DNA of 54,783 bases from contig CABQEV010000014.1 in NCBI GenBank assembly GCA_902463265.1, positions 1 to 54,783 on the forward strand. Reading direction: 5' to 3'. Numbering within the stretch: position 1 is the first letter of the stretch; each line of letters opens with the position of its first letter. The notes beneath the pieces are model-generated. The model was not told the DNA's origin. It searched no databases and saw only the letters and a program-made list of their open reading frames with translations. The position numbers and the translations under genes were made by a program. This stretch comes from UMGS1889 sp900556055 (GTDB lineage Bacteria; Bacillota; Clostridia; Oscillospirales; Ruminococcaceae). This document shows, in pieces, positions 44,057 to 53,120 of this stretch.

Positions 44057-45301
44057 TCAGTATATAACTGCGCCGTATTTTTCCGCTATCTGCTCCAGCT
44101 TCTCACGCTCTACCGCACAGTTGCTGTCTATCATCGCTCTGCCCTGATACGCAAGCAGTGCCGCCCTGAGCGCCATCTCATTGTCCGACCTGAACATCAC
44201 CGGCAGATTTGACATATGCTCATTCTCCGCAAAGCTGAATGCATCCTCAGCCGAGATTATCTCAACGGCAATGACATCATAATTCGTGTCCTCCAGCTCC
44301 AGAAGCTCGTCCGACATATCAAGATTGCACGTCAGCGGCGGACAGCTCTCTATGCAGTCAGGCGATAAAAAGAACAGCTGCCTGTTGTTTGCGAGGATAA
44401 GCTCGTCATCGTCCGTTCTCGTGCGCTCAAAGTGTATGTGCTTCGAGAACACTGCGTCCGCTGCCGCCTTTATGTAATCAGGGTCAGTTCCGCAGCAGCC
44501 GCCTATCAGGTCTGCGCCCATATCCGCAAGAGTTTCGCAGAATTCCGCAAACTCCTCCGCTCCGACCCCGTCCTTTCCGCCGTATTCACGCACTGCGGAC
44601 GGCTTCACGATAAGCGGTATATCGGCATATTCCCTGAGTTCTTCGAGCATTTCCGCCGTTATATCCGACACGGGCGTACAGTTCAGTCCGAATGCGTCCG
44701 CACCCATCGCCTGCAATGTTATAAGGCACGACATGACTGACGTATCCGAAAAATTCGGCACTGTCAGCCCCTCATCGTCCGCTGTCACGGTTATCCAGAC
44801 GGGCAGACCCGTTTTCTTTCCGCCGAGAAGAGCCGCCCTGCATTCCTCCATGGACGACATGGTTTCAGCGGCAAGCACATCACAGCCAGCCTCGGCAAGT
44901 GCCTCCGCCCATTCGGTGTATATGTCGAGCATTTTCCAGAAGGTCAGCTCCTCATCTGCATTTTCAAAGCGGACGGGGGACATATCCCCGACCACGATAA
45001 CATGGGCATTTTCAGCCTTTACAGCGTCCGCCGCAAGCGCAACGAGTGCCTTTATTGTTTCCTTGTATTTTTCCTCGGTATCGATGCCGTATTTCGCAAG
45101 ATGCAGAGGATTTGCGGAAAATGTCGGCGCATACACCGCCCCTGCGCCGCTGCGGATATACCTGCGGTACAGCTCCGTGACCTCCTCTTTGTGGCTTAAG
45201 CACCACAGCTCCTGTGACTCTCCGTATTCATAGCCGAGCTTGTGAAACTCGGTCGCCGCCGCTCCGTCAAGGAGCATGGGTAATCGATAGGGAACTTCCA
45301 T
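44057..45301 (-). CDS. Homocysteine S-methyltransferase-family protein
   Basis: This encodes 414 residues. The N-terminal barrel (about 1-285) has LLDGAAATEFHKLGYE, the first zinc Cys in FGLNCTP (about 206) and the pair in LIGGCCGTDP (about 270), so the zinc site is intact. The C-terminal 120 residues form an extra, less recognisable domain, longer than BHMT-type enzymes and not the folate or cobalamin domain of MetH. It may methylate homocysteine or a related thiol. AAAGGTG precedes the ATG. It is last in the ddl unit, 63 bases after DUF1934. Confidence 0.88.
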   Translation of the reverse strand: MEVPYRLPMLLDGAAATEFHKLGYEYGESQELWCLSHKEEVTELYRRYIRSGAGAVYAPTFSANPLHLAKYGIDTEEKYKETIKALVALAADAVKAENAHVIVVGDMSPVRFENADEELTFWKMLDIYTEWAEALAEAGCDVLAAETMSSMEECRAALLGGKKTGLPVWITVTADDEGLTVPNFSDTSVMSCLITLQAMGADAFGLNCTPVSDITAEMLEELREYADIPLIVKPSAVREYGGKDGVGAEEFAEFCETLADMGADLIGGCCGTDPDYIKAAADAVFSKHIHFERTRTDDDELILANNRQLFFLSPDCIESCPPLTCNLDMSDELLELEDTNYDVIAVEIISAEDAFSFAENEHMSNLPVMFRSDNEMALRAALLAYQGRAMIDSNCAVEREKLEQIAEKYGAVIY

Positions 45302-45364
45302 TTTCTCACCTTTCTGCGCAATTAAGCCGCTTTAAACTTTATCGGGACTTACATTATTATAGTA

Positions 45365-45793
45365 TTACCCCACGCTAACAAAAACCTCAGTTTCCAGCAG
45401 ACCGCCCGTCATCGTATCGATGGCATAGCGGAAATGCAGTTCGCCGCCGTCCTCGTTCAGAGCGTTGTCTATCTCCGAGGTCGTGACGGATATGAAGATG
45501 CTGCCGAACGGCGTTGCGTACTGGCAGTGATGCGTTTTCGCTTTCTCGAGGACGATTTCCGACGGGGATTCGCCGTCCCTTGTGACCTTTGCTGTGCCGT
45601 TGCCGCTGCAAAGTATCGTTGAGCGGCCCTTCATGCCCGTTGCGATGGAATCGTCATAGGTTATGGCGATGCTCCCGTCGGGCAGGCACTCGTAATCGGC
45701 ATCGGTCAGAAGCTCAAATTCCTCGGGATCGTCATTCAGGAGCTTCTGTATCGTCTTTATTTTAAGATTTACATTTCGTTTATTTTCGGACAT
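45365..45793 (-). CDS. DUF1934 (YwiB-like) small beta-barrel protein
   Basis: This encodes 142 residues, mostly beta strands, with GSIAITYDDSIATGMKG and FGSIFISVTTSEIDNALNEDGGELHFRYAID. It matches the DUF1934/YwiB calycin-like family of unknown function. It lies 13 bases after murI in the same unit. Confidence 0.88.
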   Translation of the reverse strand: MSENKRNVNLKIKTIQKLLNDDPEEFELLTDADYECLPDGSIAITYDDSIATGMKGRSTILCSGNGTAKVTRDGESPSEIVLEKAKTHHCQYATPFGSIFISVTTSEIDNALNEDGGELHFRYAIDTMTGGLLETEVFVSVG

Positions 45794-45806
45794 TTTATAC
45801 TCTCCG

Positions 45807-46631
45807 TTAAAGTGATGTAAGCTCGTCTATGCTTACCCTTTCCACATTTCCGCCGAACTGACCGCCGAGGAATGAATGAGCGTTTTCCGCAAACATTTCG
45901 GGGCTGTCGGACGAATAGTATTTTATCTCGCCCGCCTCTTCACGGTCTGCGAGGGATTCGCTTTCTGTCAGTGCCGCAAGAACGTGCTTTGCGGCTTCCT
46001 CGCCCGGTGAGATGAGCGTTACATCGCTGCCCATGTAATCTGCGATTATATCCTTTATTACGGGATAATGTGTGCAGCCCATGATGAGAACATCGACATT
46101 TTCGTCCCTTATAGGCTTCAGATACTGCTCGGCTGCGAGCCTTGTTATCTTGTTGTCACGCGCGGTAAATCCGCATTCAACGAGATGGACAAACAGCGGA
46201 CAGGCATTCCCGATAACGGAAACATCGGGGTTTATCGCCCTTATCGCCCTGCCGTATGCACCGCTTTTTATGGTTGCGGACGTGCCTATCACGCCGATCC
46301 TGCCCGTGCGTGTTGCTGTGCTTGCCGCCTGAGCTGCGGGGAGGACAACGCCTGTGAACGGTATATCGCCGCCGAAATGCGTATCCTGACCGACTGCGGA
46401 GCTGACTGTTCCGCAGGCTGCGATTATATACTTGACGTTATGCTGCTTGATGAATTTCACGTCCTGCTCGGCATATTTCAGTATTGTTTCTCTGCTGCGG
46501 GAGCCGTAGGGCAGTCTTGCAGTATCGCCGAAATACACGATGTTCTCGTGCGGAAGTATTCTGTTCAGTTCCTTGACGGCTGTAAGTCCGCCCAGTCCCG
46601 AATCAAAAACGCCGATGGGAGCATTATTCAT
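45807..46631 (-). CDS. murI: Glutamate racemase
   Basis: This is a 274-residue cofactor-independent racemase that supplies D-glutamate for peptidoglycan. GVFDSGLGGLTA near the start, the first catalytic Cys in IIAACGTVSS (about residue 74) and the second in LIMGCTHYPV (about 185) are intact. I start at 46631, where the ATG overlaps the ddl stop by eight bases; an ATG three codons earlier is possible. Pairing with ddl gives a D-amino-acid cell-wall unit. Confidence 0.95.
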   Translation of the reverse strand: MNNAPIGVFDSGLGGLTAVKELNRILPHENIVYFGDTARLPYGSRSRETILKYAEQDVKFIKQHNVKYIIAACGTVSSAVGQDTHFGGDIPFTGVVLPAAQAASTATRTGRIGVIGTSATIKSGAYGRAIRAINPDVSVIGNACPLFVHLVECGFTARDNKITRLAAEQYLKPIRDENVDVLIMGCTHYPVIKDIIADYMGSDVTLISPGEEAAKHVLAALTESESLADREEAGEIKYYSSDSPEMFAENAHSFLGGQFGGNVERVSIDELTSL

Positions 46632-47703
46632 AGGATACATCTGCCTTTTCAAGTGATAGCTTGACAAGTCTGTCAAGCAGCTCGGAATAGGAAATCCCGA
46701 TATTCTCCATAAGCTTCGGGTACATGCTGATAGCCGTGAAGCCGGGGAGTGTGTTTATCTCGTTTATGTAGACCTTTCCGCTGTCGGCATAGAAGAAATC
46801 GACTCTTGACAGACCGCTGCCGTTCACCGCTCCGAATGCCTTTACGGCTGTTTCCCTGATCTCCTTCGATACCTCATCGGGGACATCTGCGGGAATGCCG
46901 AGAACGGTCGAGCCGAGGACATATTTTGCGTCATAATCGTAGAATTTGTCATCGGCGGGCATTATCTCGCCGACTGTCGATGCGAACGGATTGTCATTGC
47001 CCATAACGGCGCACTCTATCTCACGTCCGGTAATGGTTTCCTCCACTATTACCTTGGAATCATGCGCAAATGCGAGCTTTACGGCATCTTTCAGCGTTTC
47101 GGGATCCTCTGCACGGTTCACGCCGATGGACGATCCGCCGTTTGCGGGCTTTACGTAAACTGGGAAGCCGAGGTCGCTGCCGATATCGGAGCATATCTCA
47201 TCGAGAGAGCCGAGGTCGGAGGAGCGGACGATCCTGTATTTTGCGGTGTTTATGCCTGCGCTGTTCAGTACGATATGGGTGAATTCCTTATCCATGCATA
47301 CAGCGGACGCAAGCACTCCGCAGCCAACATACGGTATCTGCGCCAGCTCAAGAAGTCCCTGGACTGTTCCGTCCTCGCCGTTTTTGCCGTGAAGAACGGG
47401 GAAAACAGCGTCTATCTTTGTGAATGAGAAGCTGTCGTTTTCGATCTTCATGATGCCCTTGTACATCGGGTCGGGGAGGATAACTGCGGGAGTGCAGTCG
47501 GGGTTTGAGTCCCACTGACCGAGTGCGATATTCTTGACATCGCCCGGATAAAAGAGCCATCTTCCCTTTTTGGTTATTCCGACCGGCACGACCTCGTACT
47601 TATCCTTCGGGAGGTTCTGTATAACATTCGTTGCGGATTTGAGTGAGATCTCATGCTCGCTTGAAACGCCGCCGAAAAGCACGGCAACACGGATCTTTGA
47701 CAT
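46624..47703 (-). CDS. ddl: D-alanine--D-alanine ligase
   Basis: This is a 359-residue ATP-grasp ligase that makes the D-Ala-D-Ala dipeptide. SSEHEISLKSA (N terminus), VFPVLHGKNGEDG, FPVYVKPANGGSSIGV (ATP loop) and EINTLPGFTAISMYPKL (metal and omega region) are all present. It is first in the ddl-murI-DUF1934-methyltransferase unit. Its length fits the larger VanA-like Ddl group. The omega-loop region reads KFYDYDAKY, which suggests ordinary D-Ala-D-Ala rather than lactate or serine specificity. Confidence 0.96.
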   Translation of the reverse strand: MSKIRVAVLFGGVSSEHEISLKSATNVIQNLPKDKYEVVPVGITKKGRWLFYPGDVKNIALGQWDSNPDCTPAVILPDPMYKGIMKIENDSFSFTKIDAVFPVLHGKNGEDGTVQGLLELAQIPYVGCGVLASAVCMDKEFTHIVLNSAGINTAKYRIVRSSDLGSLDEICSDIGSDLGFPVYVKPANGGSSIGVNRAEDPETLKDAVKLAFAHDSKVIVEETITGREIECAVMGNDNPFASTVGEIMPADDKFYDYDAKYVLGSTVLGIPADVPDEVSKEIRETAVKAFGAVNGSGLSRVDFFYADSGKVYINEINTLPGFTAISMYPKLMENIGISYSELLDRLVKLSLEKADVSYE

Positions 47704-47769
47704 ACTTCATCAGTCCTTTTTATTATATTTACAAACAGCTTTATTCAATATTATAGCAGTAATAAATAA

Positions 47770-47798
47770 ATTATACCACACTTTTTCGGATTTAGCAA
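47770..47798 (-). promoter_or_regulatory. Promoter of ddl
   Basis: The minus strand has TTGCTA (47793-47798), a 17-base spacer and TATAAT (47770-47775) with extended -10 TGG. The hairpin element begins just upstream of the -35. Confidence 0.7.
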
Positions 47799-47811
47799 CA
47801 GTTAAATTAAA

Positions 47812-47977
47812 GGGAACCTCGTTTAAACCTCCCTCACGGCAAATTTTCTACGACTTTGCACATCTTCTGCGTTAGCGAAACTTGAAATACATCAAGTATT
47901 TACTGCGTTTCGCTGCCTTGAAGCTGCGCAAAGTCCCAACGAAAATTTGCTCGTGTTCCGGTTTAAACGAGAACCCC
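47812..47977. repeat. MITE-like long hairpin element
   Basis: This 166-base imperfect palindrome has terminal arms containing CTCGTTTAAACC (47818-47829) and GGTTTAAACGAG (47960-47971). Inner pairing is CACGGCAAATTTTC with GAAAATTTGCTCGTG, ACTTTGCACA with TGCGCAAAGT, GCGAAAC with GTTTCGC, and ACTTGA with TCAAGT at the tip. No reading frame is present. It lies between the divergent ddl and thioesterase promoters and shares no modules with the large repeat family. Confidence 0.8.
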
Positions 47978-48006
47978 TAAAGTATATATTCATTTTGCGC
48001 ATATGG

Positions 48007-48035
48007 TTGATTTTATGTTCCGAATATGTTAAAAT
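48007..48035 (+). promoter_or_regulatory. Promoter of the thioesterase-lipoprotein unit
   Basis: TTGATT (48007-48012), a 17-base spacer and TAAAAT (48030-48035) lie 31 bases before the ATG. Confidence 0.7.
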
Positions 48036-48065
48036 ATAAAAAACATTCTTTTTCGGAGGCATATT

Positions 48066-48503
48066 ATGAAGCTGAAGCCATACTCCAGACGTGTATTTTA
48101 TTATGAAACGGACAAAATGGGCATTGTTCATCATTCAAACTATATCCGCTGGTTCGAGGAAGCGAGGGTTGACCTGCTTGAACAGGCGGGACTGCCGTTT
48201 GAGGATATCGAGGCATCGGGGATCATGATACCGAATCTCAGCGTTGAATGCGAATACAGGCTGCCGTTCAGGTTCGGAGATGTTTTCACGGTGAAGGCAT
48301 ATATCCCCGACTTCGGCAGCGCAAGATTTTCCGTTACATACGAGGTCTTCGGCAGCGACGGAAGGCTTCACTGCACGGGAAAGACCACTCACTGCTTTGT
48401 CGATACGGATATGCGTCCTGCGAGAATAAAAAAGACTCACCCTCACGTTTACGGGGTCTATGACGGGCTTTATAAGAGCGGAAAGGAGCTTTATGATGAA
48501 TAA
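48066..48503 (+). CDS. Hotdog-fold acyl-CoA thioesterase (YbgC/FadM-like)
   Basis: This 145-residue 4HBT-type protein begins RRVFYYETDKMGIVHHSNYIRWFEEAR. The Asp and the HHSNY segment form the active site of the YbgC/FadM group, which cleaves acyl-CoA thioesters. CGGAGG precedes the ATG. The next gene's start overlaps its last codons. Confidence 0.9.
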   Translation: MKLKPYSRRVFYYETDKMGIVHHSNYIRWFEEARVDLLEQAGLPFEDIEASGIMIPNLSVECEYRLPFRFGDVFTVKAYIPDFGSARFSVTYEVFGSDGRLHCTGKTTHCFVDTDMRPARIKKTHPHVYGVYDGLYKSGKELYDE

Positions 48504-49326
48504 AAGACTTATTGCGCTGTGCATTTTTTCGGTCATGCTGACTGCCTGCTCTTCGGGAAATGCGCAGCCTGCGGACACGGAAATATCGGCGGATAATATC
48601 ACTGTGAGCGAAGCTGAGATATCTTCGGAAAATGTGACCGGTAGCGAAACGGAATCGTCGGAAAATGTGACCGAGGGCGAAACGGAGAGCGTTCCCGAAG
48701 CATCGGCGGAGGCAGACACGGAGGCTGCGGAAACCGAAGAGCCGGAAACGGGATCAATTTCGCAGGAGAAGGCTTTTGACAACTATCGTGACGCATACAT
48801 GGCAAAGCTTGCGGAAATAGCGGAGGACGAAAATTCAAACGTTCCTGCGTTCGATCTTTTGGATATGGACGGCGACGGTGTTCCCGAGCTTTTTGCGTCA
48901 TATGCCGATTTCCATGCGGCGGGAGCGTTCATATTCACCTATAAGGACGGGGAACTGCTGCCCGTAGTCTGCACGGAAACACCGTCGGGAGAGCAGAGCT
49001 TTTTTGGCTCATACGGTCAGGTGTGCGCAAGCAGTGACGGATATGTAAGGAGCAGCTATTTCGGCATGGGTGTCGCGCTTGACAGCTTTTATGGATTTGA
49101 CGGGAAAACGCTTACGCTTATCGCATCGACCGAACATTGGAGCGGGTATATCTATGATGGGGACGGTTCGTTTGTTCCCGATAAATATTACATGATAAAC
49201 GGCAGGGACGTGTCGGCTGAGGAATACAATGCTGTTTTCGATGAAAATTATGCGCATGACTGGAAAGAGCTGGGGCGCAGGCATTTCATTGACGAAACGG
49301 CGGATAAGATAATATACGGAGAGTAA
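48493..49326 (+). CDS. Secreted lipoprotein of unknown function
   Basis: This encodes 277 residues from ATG 48493 (AAGGAG upstream, 11-base overlap with the thioesterase). The signal peptide ends in lipobox LTACSSG (Cys about residue 19). An acidic Thr/Ser/Glu-rich stretch (about 22-95) has repeats of SENVT and ETES. The globular part (about 95-277) contains DLLDMDGDGVPELFASYADF, a calcium-loop-like segment, and is rich in Tyr/Gly. I do not recognise a family. Confidence 0.82.
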   Translation: MMNKRLIALCIFSVMLTACSSGNAQPADTEISADNITVSEAEISSENVTGSETESSENVTEGETESVPEASAEADTEAAETEEPETGSISQEKAFDNYRDAYMAKLAEIAEDENSNVPAFDLLDMDGDGVPELFASYADFHAAGAFIFTYKDGELLPVVCTETPSGEQSFFGSYGQVCASSDGYVRSSYFGMGVALDSFYGFDGKTLTLIASTEHWSGYIYDGDGSFVPDKYYMINGRDVSAEEYNAVFDENYAHDWKELGRRHFIDETADKIIYGE

Positions 49327-49499
49327 TGATATACGGTCGGTATATTTGGGGCGGCATTATATCCCGACAGCCGGCCACACTTTCGGGGCGGGACGCATAA
49401 GCGGCGGCGGAGCTTTGTCACATATCACGACAAAGCACGCTGATACGTACTTTTTGGCATATCACGCAAAAGCGAAATATCCAAAAAGAAAAAAAATGC
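49327..49499. other. Intergenic region before tRNA-Pro
   Basis: It holds two inverted repeats: GCTTTGTC/GACAAAGC (about 49412-49437), and TTTTTGG with ATAT on one side against ATAT and CCAAAAA on the other (about 49451-49486). The second could end transcription of the lipoprotein gene. No gene is seen. Confidence 0.5.
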
Positions 49500-49528
49500 T
49501 TGACAAATCGGCGGCGGTATAGTATAAT
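49500..49528 (+). promoter_or_regulatory. Promoter of tRNA-Pro
   Basis: TTGACA (49500-49505), a 17-base spacer and TATAAT (49523-49528), fully consensus, lie 15 bases before the tRNA. Confidence 0.9.
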
Positions 49529-49542
49529 AGTATCTGCTGCTG

Positions 49543-49619
49543 CGGGGCGTAACTCAGTTTGGTAGAGTGCTTGGTTTGGGACCAAGATGCCGCAGGTTCA
49601 AGTCCTGTCGCCCCGACCA
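49543..49619 (+). tRNA. tRNA-Pro (anticodon TGG)
   Basis: The acceptor arms CGGGGCG/CGCCCCG, anticodon loop TTTGGGA between CTTGG and CCAAG, T arm GGTTCAAGTCC and encoded CCA form a complete cloverleaf. Confidence 0.97.
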
Positions 49620-49709
49620 CAGCTTTCCCTTCGGATACAGGGTGGTGCTGATTGCGAATTATCGGTACCGAGCCGCTTCCGAAGGGAATTTTGTTTTTTC
49701 GGAGGAATT

Positions 49710-50444
49710 ATGTTCGGTATCGGAACACTTATAAATACGGCGGCGGTCGCTGCGGGCGGTCTGCTCGGAATGCTGCTGAAAAAAGGTCTGAAGGAAAGCG
49801 TCAAGGACACGCTGATGAAGTCCTGCGGCGCTGCGACTATTTTCATCGGTGCGGCGGGCGCACTTTCGGGTATGCTGACCGTTTCGGAGGACGGCTCGGT
49901 CGGCACCAAGGGCACTATGCTGCTGATATTCTCCCTTGTTATCGGCGGATTTTTCGGGGAGATAATCGACATCGAGGAAAAGACCGAACATCTCGGCGAA
50001 CGTCTGAAAAAAGCACTCCATGCCGAAAAGGACGGGCGGTTCACCGACGGATTTGTCAGCACCTCACTTATTATATGTGTCGGCGCAATGGCAATTGTCG
50101 GCTCGATACAGGACGGCCTTTCGGGGGATTTTTCCATGCTCGCCGCAAAATCCGTGCTTGACTTTGCGATAGTCATCGTTTTAGGCTCTGTTTACGGCAT
50201 GGGTGCGGTCTGCTCGGCTATTGCGATATTTGTTTATCAGGGGGCTATCACGCTGGCGGCGCATTTCGCAGGCGGATTTATCAGCGATGAGCTTACCTCG
50301 CAGCTTTCGTATATCGGCTCGGCACTTATCTTCTGCGTCGGCGTGAACATCGCTTTCGGGAAAAAATTCAAGGTCGGAAATATGCTCCCTGCGATGCTCG
50401 TTCCTGTTTTCTATGATATTTTTCTTGGGATATTCAATCGGTGA
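49710..50444 (+). CDS. DUF554 family membrane protein
   Basis: This encodes 244 residues with about seven helices. The start MFGIGTLINTAAVAAGGLLGMLLKKGLKE and the central EIIDIEEKTEHLGERLKK loop are typical of DUF554 (YdfK-like), of unknown function. GGAGG lies five bases before ATG 49710. An inverted repeat, CCTTCGG/CCGAAGG (about 49627-49687), followed by a T-rich run lies between tRNA-Pro and this gene. Confidence 0.9.
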   Translation: MFGIGTLINTAAVAAGGLLGMLLKKGLKESVKDTLMKSCGAATIFIGAAGALSGMLTVSEDGSVGTKGTMLLIFSLVIGGFFGEIIDIEEKTEHLGERLKKALHAEKDGRFTDGFVSTSLIICVGAMAIVGSIQDGLSGDFSMLAAKSVLDFAIVIVLGSVYGMGAVCSAIAIFVYQGAITLAAHFAGGFISDELTSQLSYIGSALIFCVGVNIAFGKKFKVGNMLPAMLVPVFYDIFLGIFNR

Positions 50445-50560
50445 ATATCCTGTTTTCTTTTGGATATAATACTTTTGCTGATATTTTGCACATTGCAGAG
50501 GATATTTATCCGCATGATATTATGCAAACCGACAAAGATAAGAAAATTTCAGAAAACCTA

Positions 50561-50695
50561 TTGACAACCATGCGCAGAAAGTGTATAATTAAAAAGCTTT
50601 CTGACGGGAGCAGGGATACAAAATCAAATGGCTTTGAAAAAAATCAAAAAAATTTGAAAAAAGTACTTGACAAACGTCAGAACATGTGATATAAT
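50561..50695 (+). promoter_or_regulatory. Two consensus promoters before the tRNA-Thr/Tyr genes
   Basis: The first is TTGACA 50561-50566, 17 bases, TATAAT 50584-50589. The second is TTGACA 50667-50672, 17 bases, TATAAT 50690-50695, 35 bases before tRNA-Thr. An open frame crossing them (50441-50689) is probably not a gene. Confidence 0.9.
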
Positions 50696-50729
50696 AACAA
50701 AGTCGCATGACAAACAACATCACATTTAA

Positions 50730-50805
50730 GCTGGTGTAGCTCAGTTGGTAGAGCAGCTGATTTGTAATCAGCAGGTCGGGGGTTCGAGTCCGTCCACCAG
50801 CTCCA
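50730..50805 (+). tRNA. tRNA-Thr (anticodon TGT)
   Basis: The acceptor arms GCTGGTG/CACCAGC, anticodon loop TTTGTAA between GCTGA and TCAGC, T arm GGTTCGAGTCC and encoded CCA are complete. Confidence 0.97.
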
Positions 50806-50866
50806 TTTTCGGCTTTTCTATAAAAGCCGTTTTTATATCGCCTGTCGTATTCGGCAGCGACTTCAG

Positions 50867-50953
50867 GGAGGAGTTCCCGAGTGGCCAAAGGGGGCAGACT
50901 GTAAATCTGTTGCTTTTCAGCTTCGATGGTCCGAATCCATCCTCCTCCACCAG
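50867..50953 (+). tRNA. tRNA-Tyr (anticodon GTA)
   Basis: A class II tRNA with a long variable arm, acceptor arms GGAGGAG/CTCCTCC, anticodon loop with GTA (ACTGTAAAT) and encoded CCA. Confidence 0.97.
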
Positions 50954-50957
50954 ATTA

Positions 50958-50992
50958 CGTCCTGCTTATTTTAAGCAGGACGTATTTTTTTA
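50958..50992 (+). terminator. Terminator after tRNA-Tyr
   Basis: ACGTCCTGCTT pairs with AAGCAGGACGT, followed by a T run. A second, weaker hairpin with T6 (CTTGCAT/ATGCAGG) follows near 51010-51035. Confidence 0.93.
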
Positions 50993-51181
50993 CCGACGCT
51001 GACAAACTGTCCTTGCATTTATGCAGGGCTTTTTTACGTTATGGGCATTTTGTCAGGTTCAATATTTTTTTGCGGCATTGTTAAACAATATAATGAAAAA
51101 CATACAATAAGCCGGCGTTTATTATAATTTAAAGGGAAAAAACAAGGAAATATAAAAGGAAAGAAAGCGGAGGAACCAAAT

Positions 51182-53008
51182 ATGGTTAGAGAAGATCTGA
51201 GAAATATCGCTATCATCGCTCACGTTGACCACGGCAAAACTACTCTCGTTGATGAAATGCTGAAGCAGGGCGGCGCTTTCCGTGACAATCAGGTTGTCGC
51301 TGAAAGAGTCATGGACTCAAACGCTATCGAGCGTGAAAGAGGTATCACTATCCTCGCAAAGAACACTTCCGTATGCTACAAGGACGTTAAGATCAACATC
51401 ATCGACACACCGGGTCATGCCGATTTCGGCGGTGAGGTCGAGCGTGTCCTCAAAATGGTTGACGGCGTTATCCTTCTCGTTGACGCAGCAGAGGGCTGCA
51501 TGCCTCAGACAAGATTCGTTCTCTCCAAGGCTCTTGAGCTTGGTCTGAAGGTCATCGTTGTTGTAAACAAGATCGACCGTCCCGATGCACGTCTTGATGA
51601 GATCGGCGATGAGGTTCTCGAGCTTCTCCTTGACCTCGACGCTTCCGATGAGCAGCTTGAAAGCCCTATCCTCTACTGCTCAGGCCGTCAGGGTACTGCT
51701 ACCGAGGATTACAATGTCCCCGGCGAGAACCTTGTTCCTCTGTTTGAAACTATCCTCAGCTATATCCCCGCTCCCGAGGGCGATCCCGACGGTCCTATGC
51801 AGATGCTCATTTCCTCTATCGACTATAACGATTATGTCGGCAGAATAGGCATCGGACGCATCGAGAGAGGTCACATCAGAGTCGGCGAAACCGTTATCGT
51901 CGGCGATTACCATGAAAACAAGAAGCCTTACAACAGCAAGGTCGTTACTATATATCAGATACAGGGACTTAACCGTGTCCCCGTCGATGAGGCAAATGTC
52001 GGCGATATCGTGTGGATATCCGGTATCGAAAATATCACGATCGGCGATACTATCTGCGACGCTTCGCAGTATGAGCCTATCCCCTTCGTTAAGATCTCCG
52101 AGCCTACCGTTGAGATGACATTCTCCGTCAACGACAGCCCGTTCGCAGGACGTGAGGGCAAGTTCGTTACATCAAGACAGCTGAGAGAAAGGCTCTTCCG
52201 TGAAACTCTCAGGGACGTTTCCCTCCGTGTCAATGAAACAGAGAATACAGACAGCTTCCGTGTTGCGGGACGCGGCGAGATGCACCTTTCTATCCTTATC
52301 GAAAATATGAGACGTGAGGGCTATGAGCTTTCCGTTTCCACTCCCAAGGTACTGATGCACGAGATCGACGGCGTTATGTGCGAGCCTATGGAGCGCCTTG
52401 TTATCGACGTTCCCGAGGACTGCGTAGGTTCAGTTATGGAGAAGATGGGTACAAGAAAGGCTGAAATGACCACTATGCACCCGCAGGGTTCAAGAATGAG
52501 ACTGGAATTCATCATTCCGTCAAGAGGTCTGTTCGGATACAAGAGTGAATTCCTCACCGATACAAGGGGCGAGGGCGTAATGAGCAGCATCTTCGAGAAC
52601 TATCAGCCGTATAAGGGCGAGATCCCCAGAAGAAACACGGGTTCGCTCATCTCCTTCGAAACAGGCGAGGCTGTAACTTACGGTCTGTACAATGCGCAGG
52701 AGAGAGGAAGTCTCTTCATCGGCGCAGGCACACCCGTTTACGAGGGAATGATCGTCGGCGCATCGCCTAAGGTCGAAGATCTCGTTGTCAATGTCTGCAA
52801 GAAGAAGCACCTGACAAACACACGTGCAAGCGGCTCGGACGATGCACTCAGACTTGTTCCGCCTAGAAGGCTCAGCCTGGAGGACAGCCTTGAATTTATC
52901 GCTGATGATGAGCTTCTCGAAGTAACACCGAAGAACATCAGAATAAGAAAGAGGATCCTCGACAACAGCCTGAGAGCAAAGGCTACCGCAAAGCTGAAGC
53001 AGCAGTAA
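51182..53008 (+). CDS. typA: Ribosome-associated GTPase TypA/BipA
   Basis: This is a 608-residue translational GTPase. The G domain (about 1-200) has AHVDHGKTTLVDEM, DTPGHADFGGEVERV and NKIDRPDAR. Beta-barrel, EF-G-like III and V domains and the TypA-specific C-terminal domain (about 485-608, KKHLTNTRASGSDDALRL) follow. GGAGG lies ten bases before the ATG. It acts in ribosome assembly and stress response. A TATAAT at about 51092 has no good -35. Confidence 0.97.
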   Translation: MVREDLRNIAIIAHVDHGKTTLVDEMLKQGGAFRDNQVVAERVMDSNAIERERGITILAKNTSVCYKDVKINIIDTPGHADFGGEVERVLKMVDGVILLVDAAEGCMPQTRFVLSKALELGLKVIVVVNKIDRPDARLDEIGDEVLELLLDLDASDEQLESPILYCSGRQGTATEDYNVPGENLVPLFETILSYIPAPEGDPDGPMQMLISSIDYNDYVGRIGIGRIERGHIRVGETVIVGDYHENKKPYNSKVVTIYQIQGLNRVPVDEANVGDIVWISGIENITIGDTICDASQYEPIPFVKISEPTVEMTFSVNDSPFAGREGKFVTSRQLRERLFRETLRDVSLRVNETENTDSFRVAGRGEMHLSILIENMRREGYELSVSTPKVLMHEIDGVMCEPMERLVIDVPEDCVGSVMEKMGTRKAEMTTMHPQGSRMRLEFIIPSRGLFGYKSEFLTDTRGEGVMSSIFENYQPYKGEIPRRNTGSLISFETGEAVTYGLYNAQERGSLFIGAGTPVYEGMIVGASPKVEDLVVNVCKKKHLTNTRASGSDDALRLVPPRRLSLEDSLEFIADDELLEVTPKNIRIRKRILDNSLRAKATAKLKQQ

Positions 53009-53048
53009 ATCAGAATAACGAATCGTTCAGCGGTCATCAAGACCATAA

Positions 53049-53090
53049 TAAATGTGCAGGGGATAATTTATCTTCTGCACATTTTCGGAT
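53049..53090 (+). terminator. Probable terminator after typA
   Basis: AATGTGCAG and CTGCACATT pair around a 15-base loop and are followed by a short T-rich tail, about 40 bases past the typA stop. Confidence 0.55.
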
Positions 53091-53120
53091 ATATTACCAG
53101 AAAATCAAAGGAGAATTTCC

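Noticed and set aside
50441..50689. Open frame of 82 codons before tRNA-Thr
   Set aside because: It contains two consensus tRNA promoters, has no family resemblance and its second half is low-complexity Lys/Asn.
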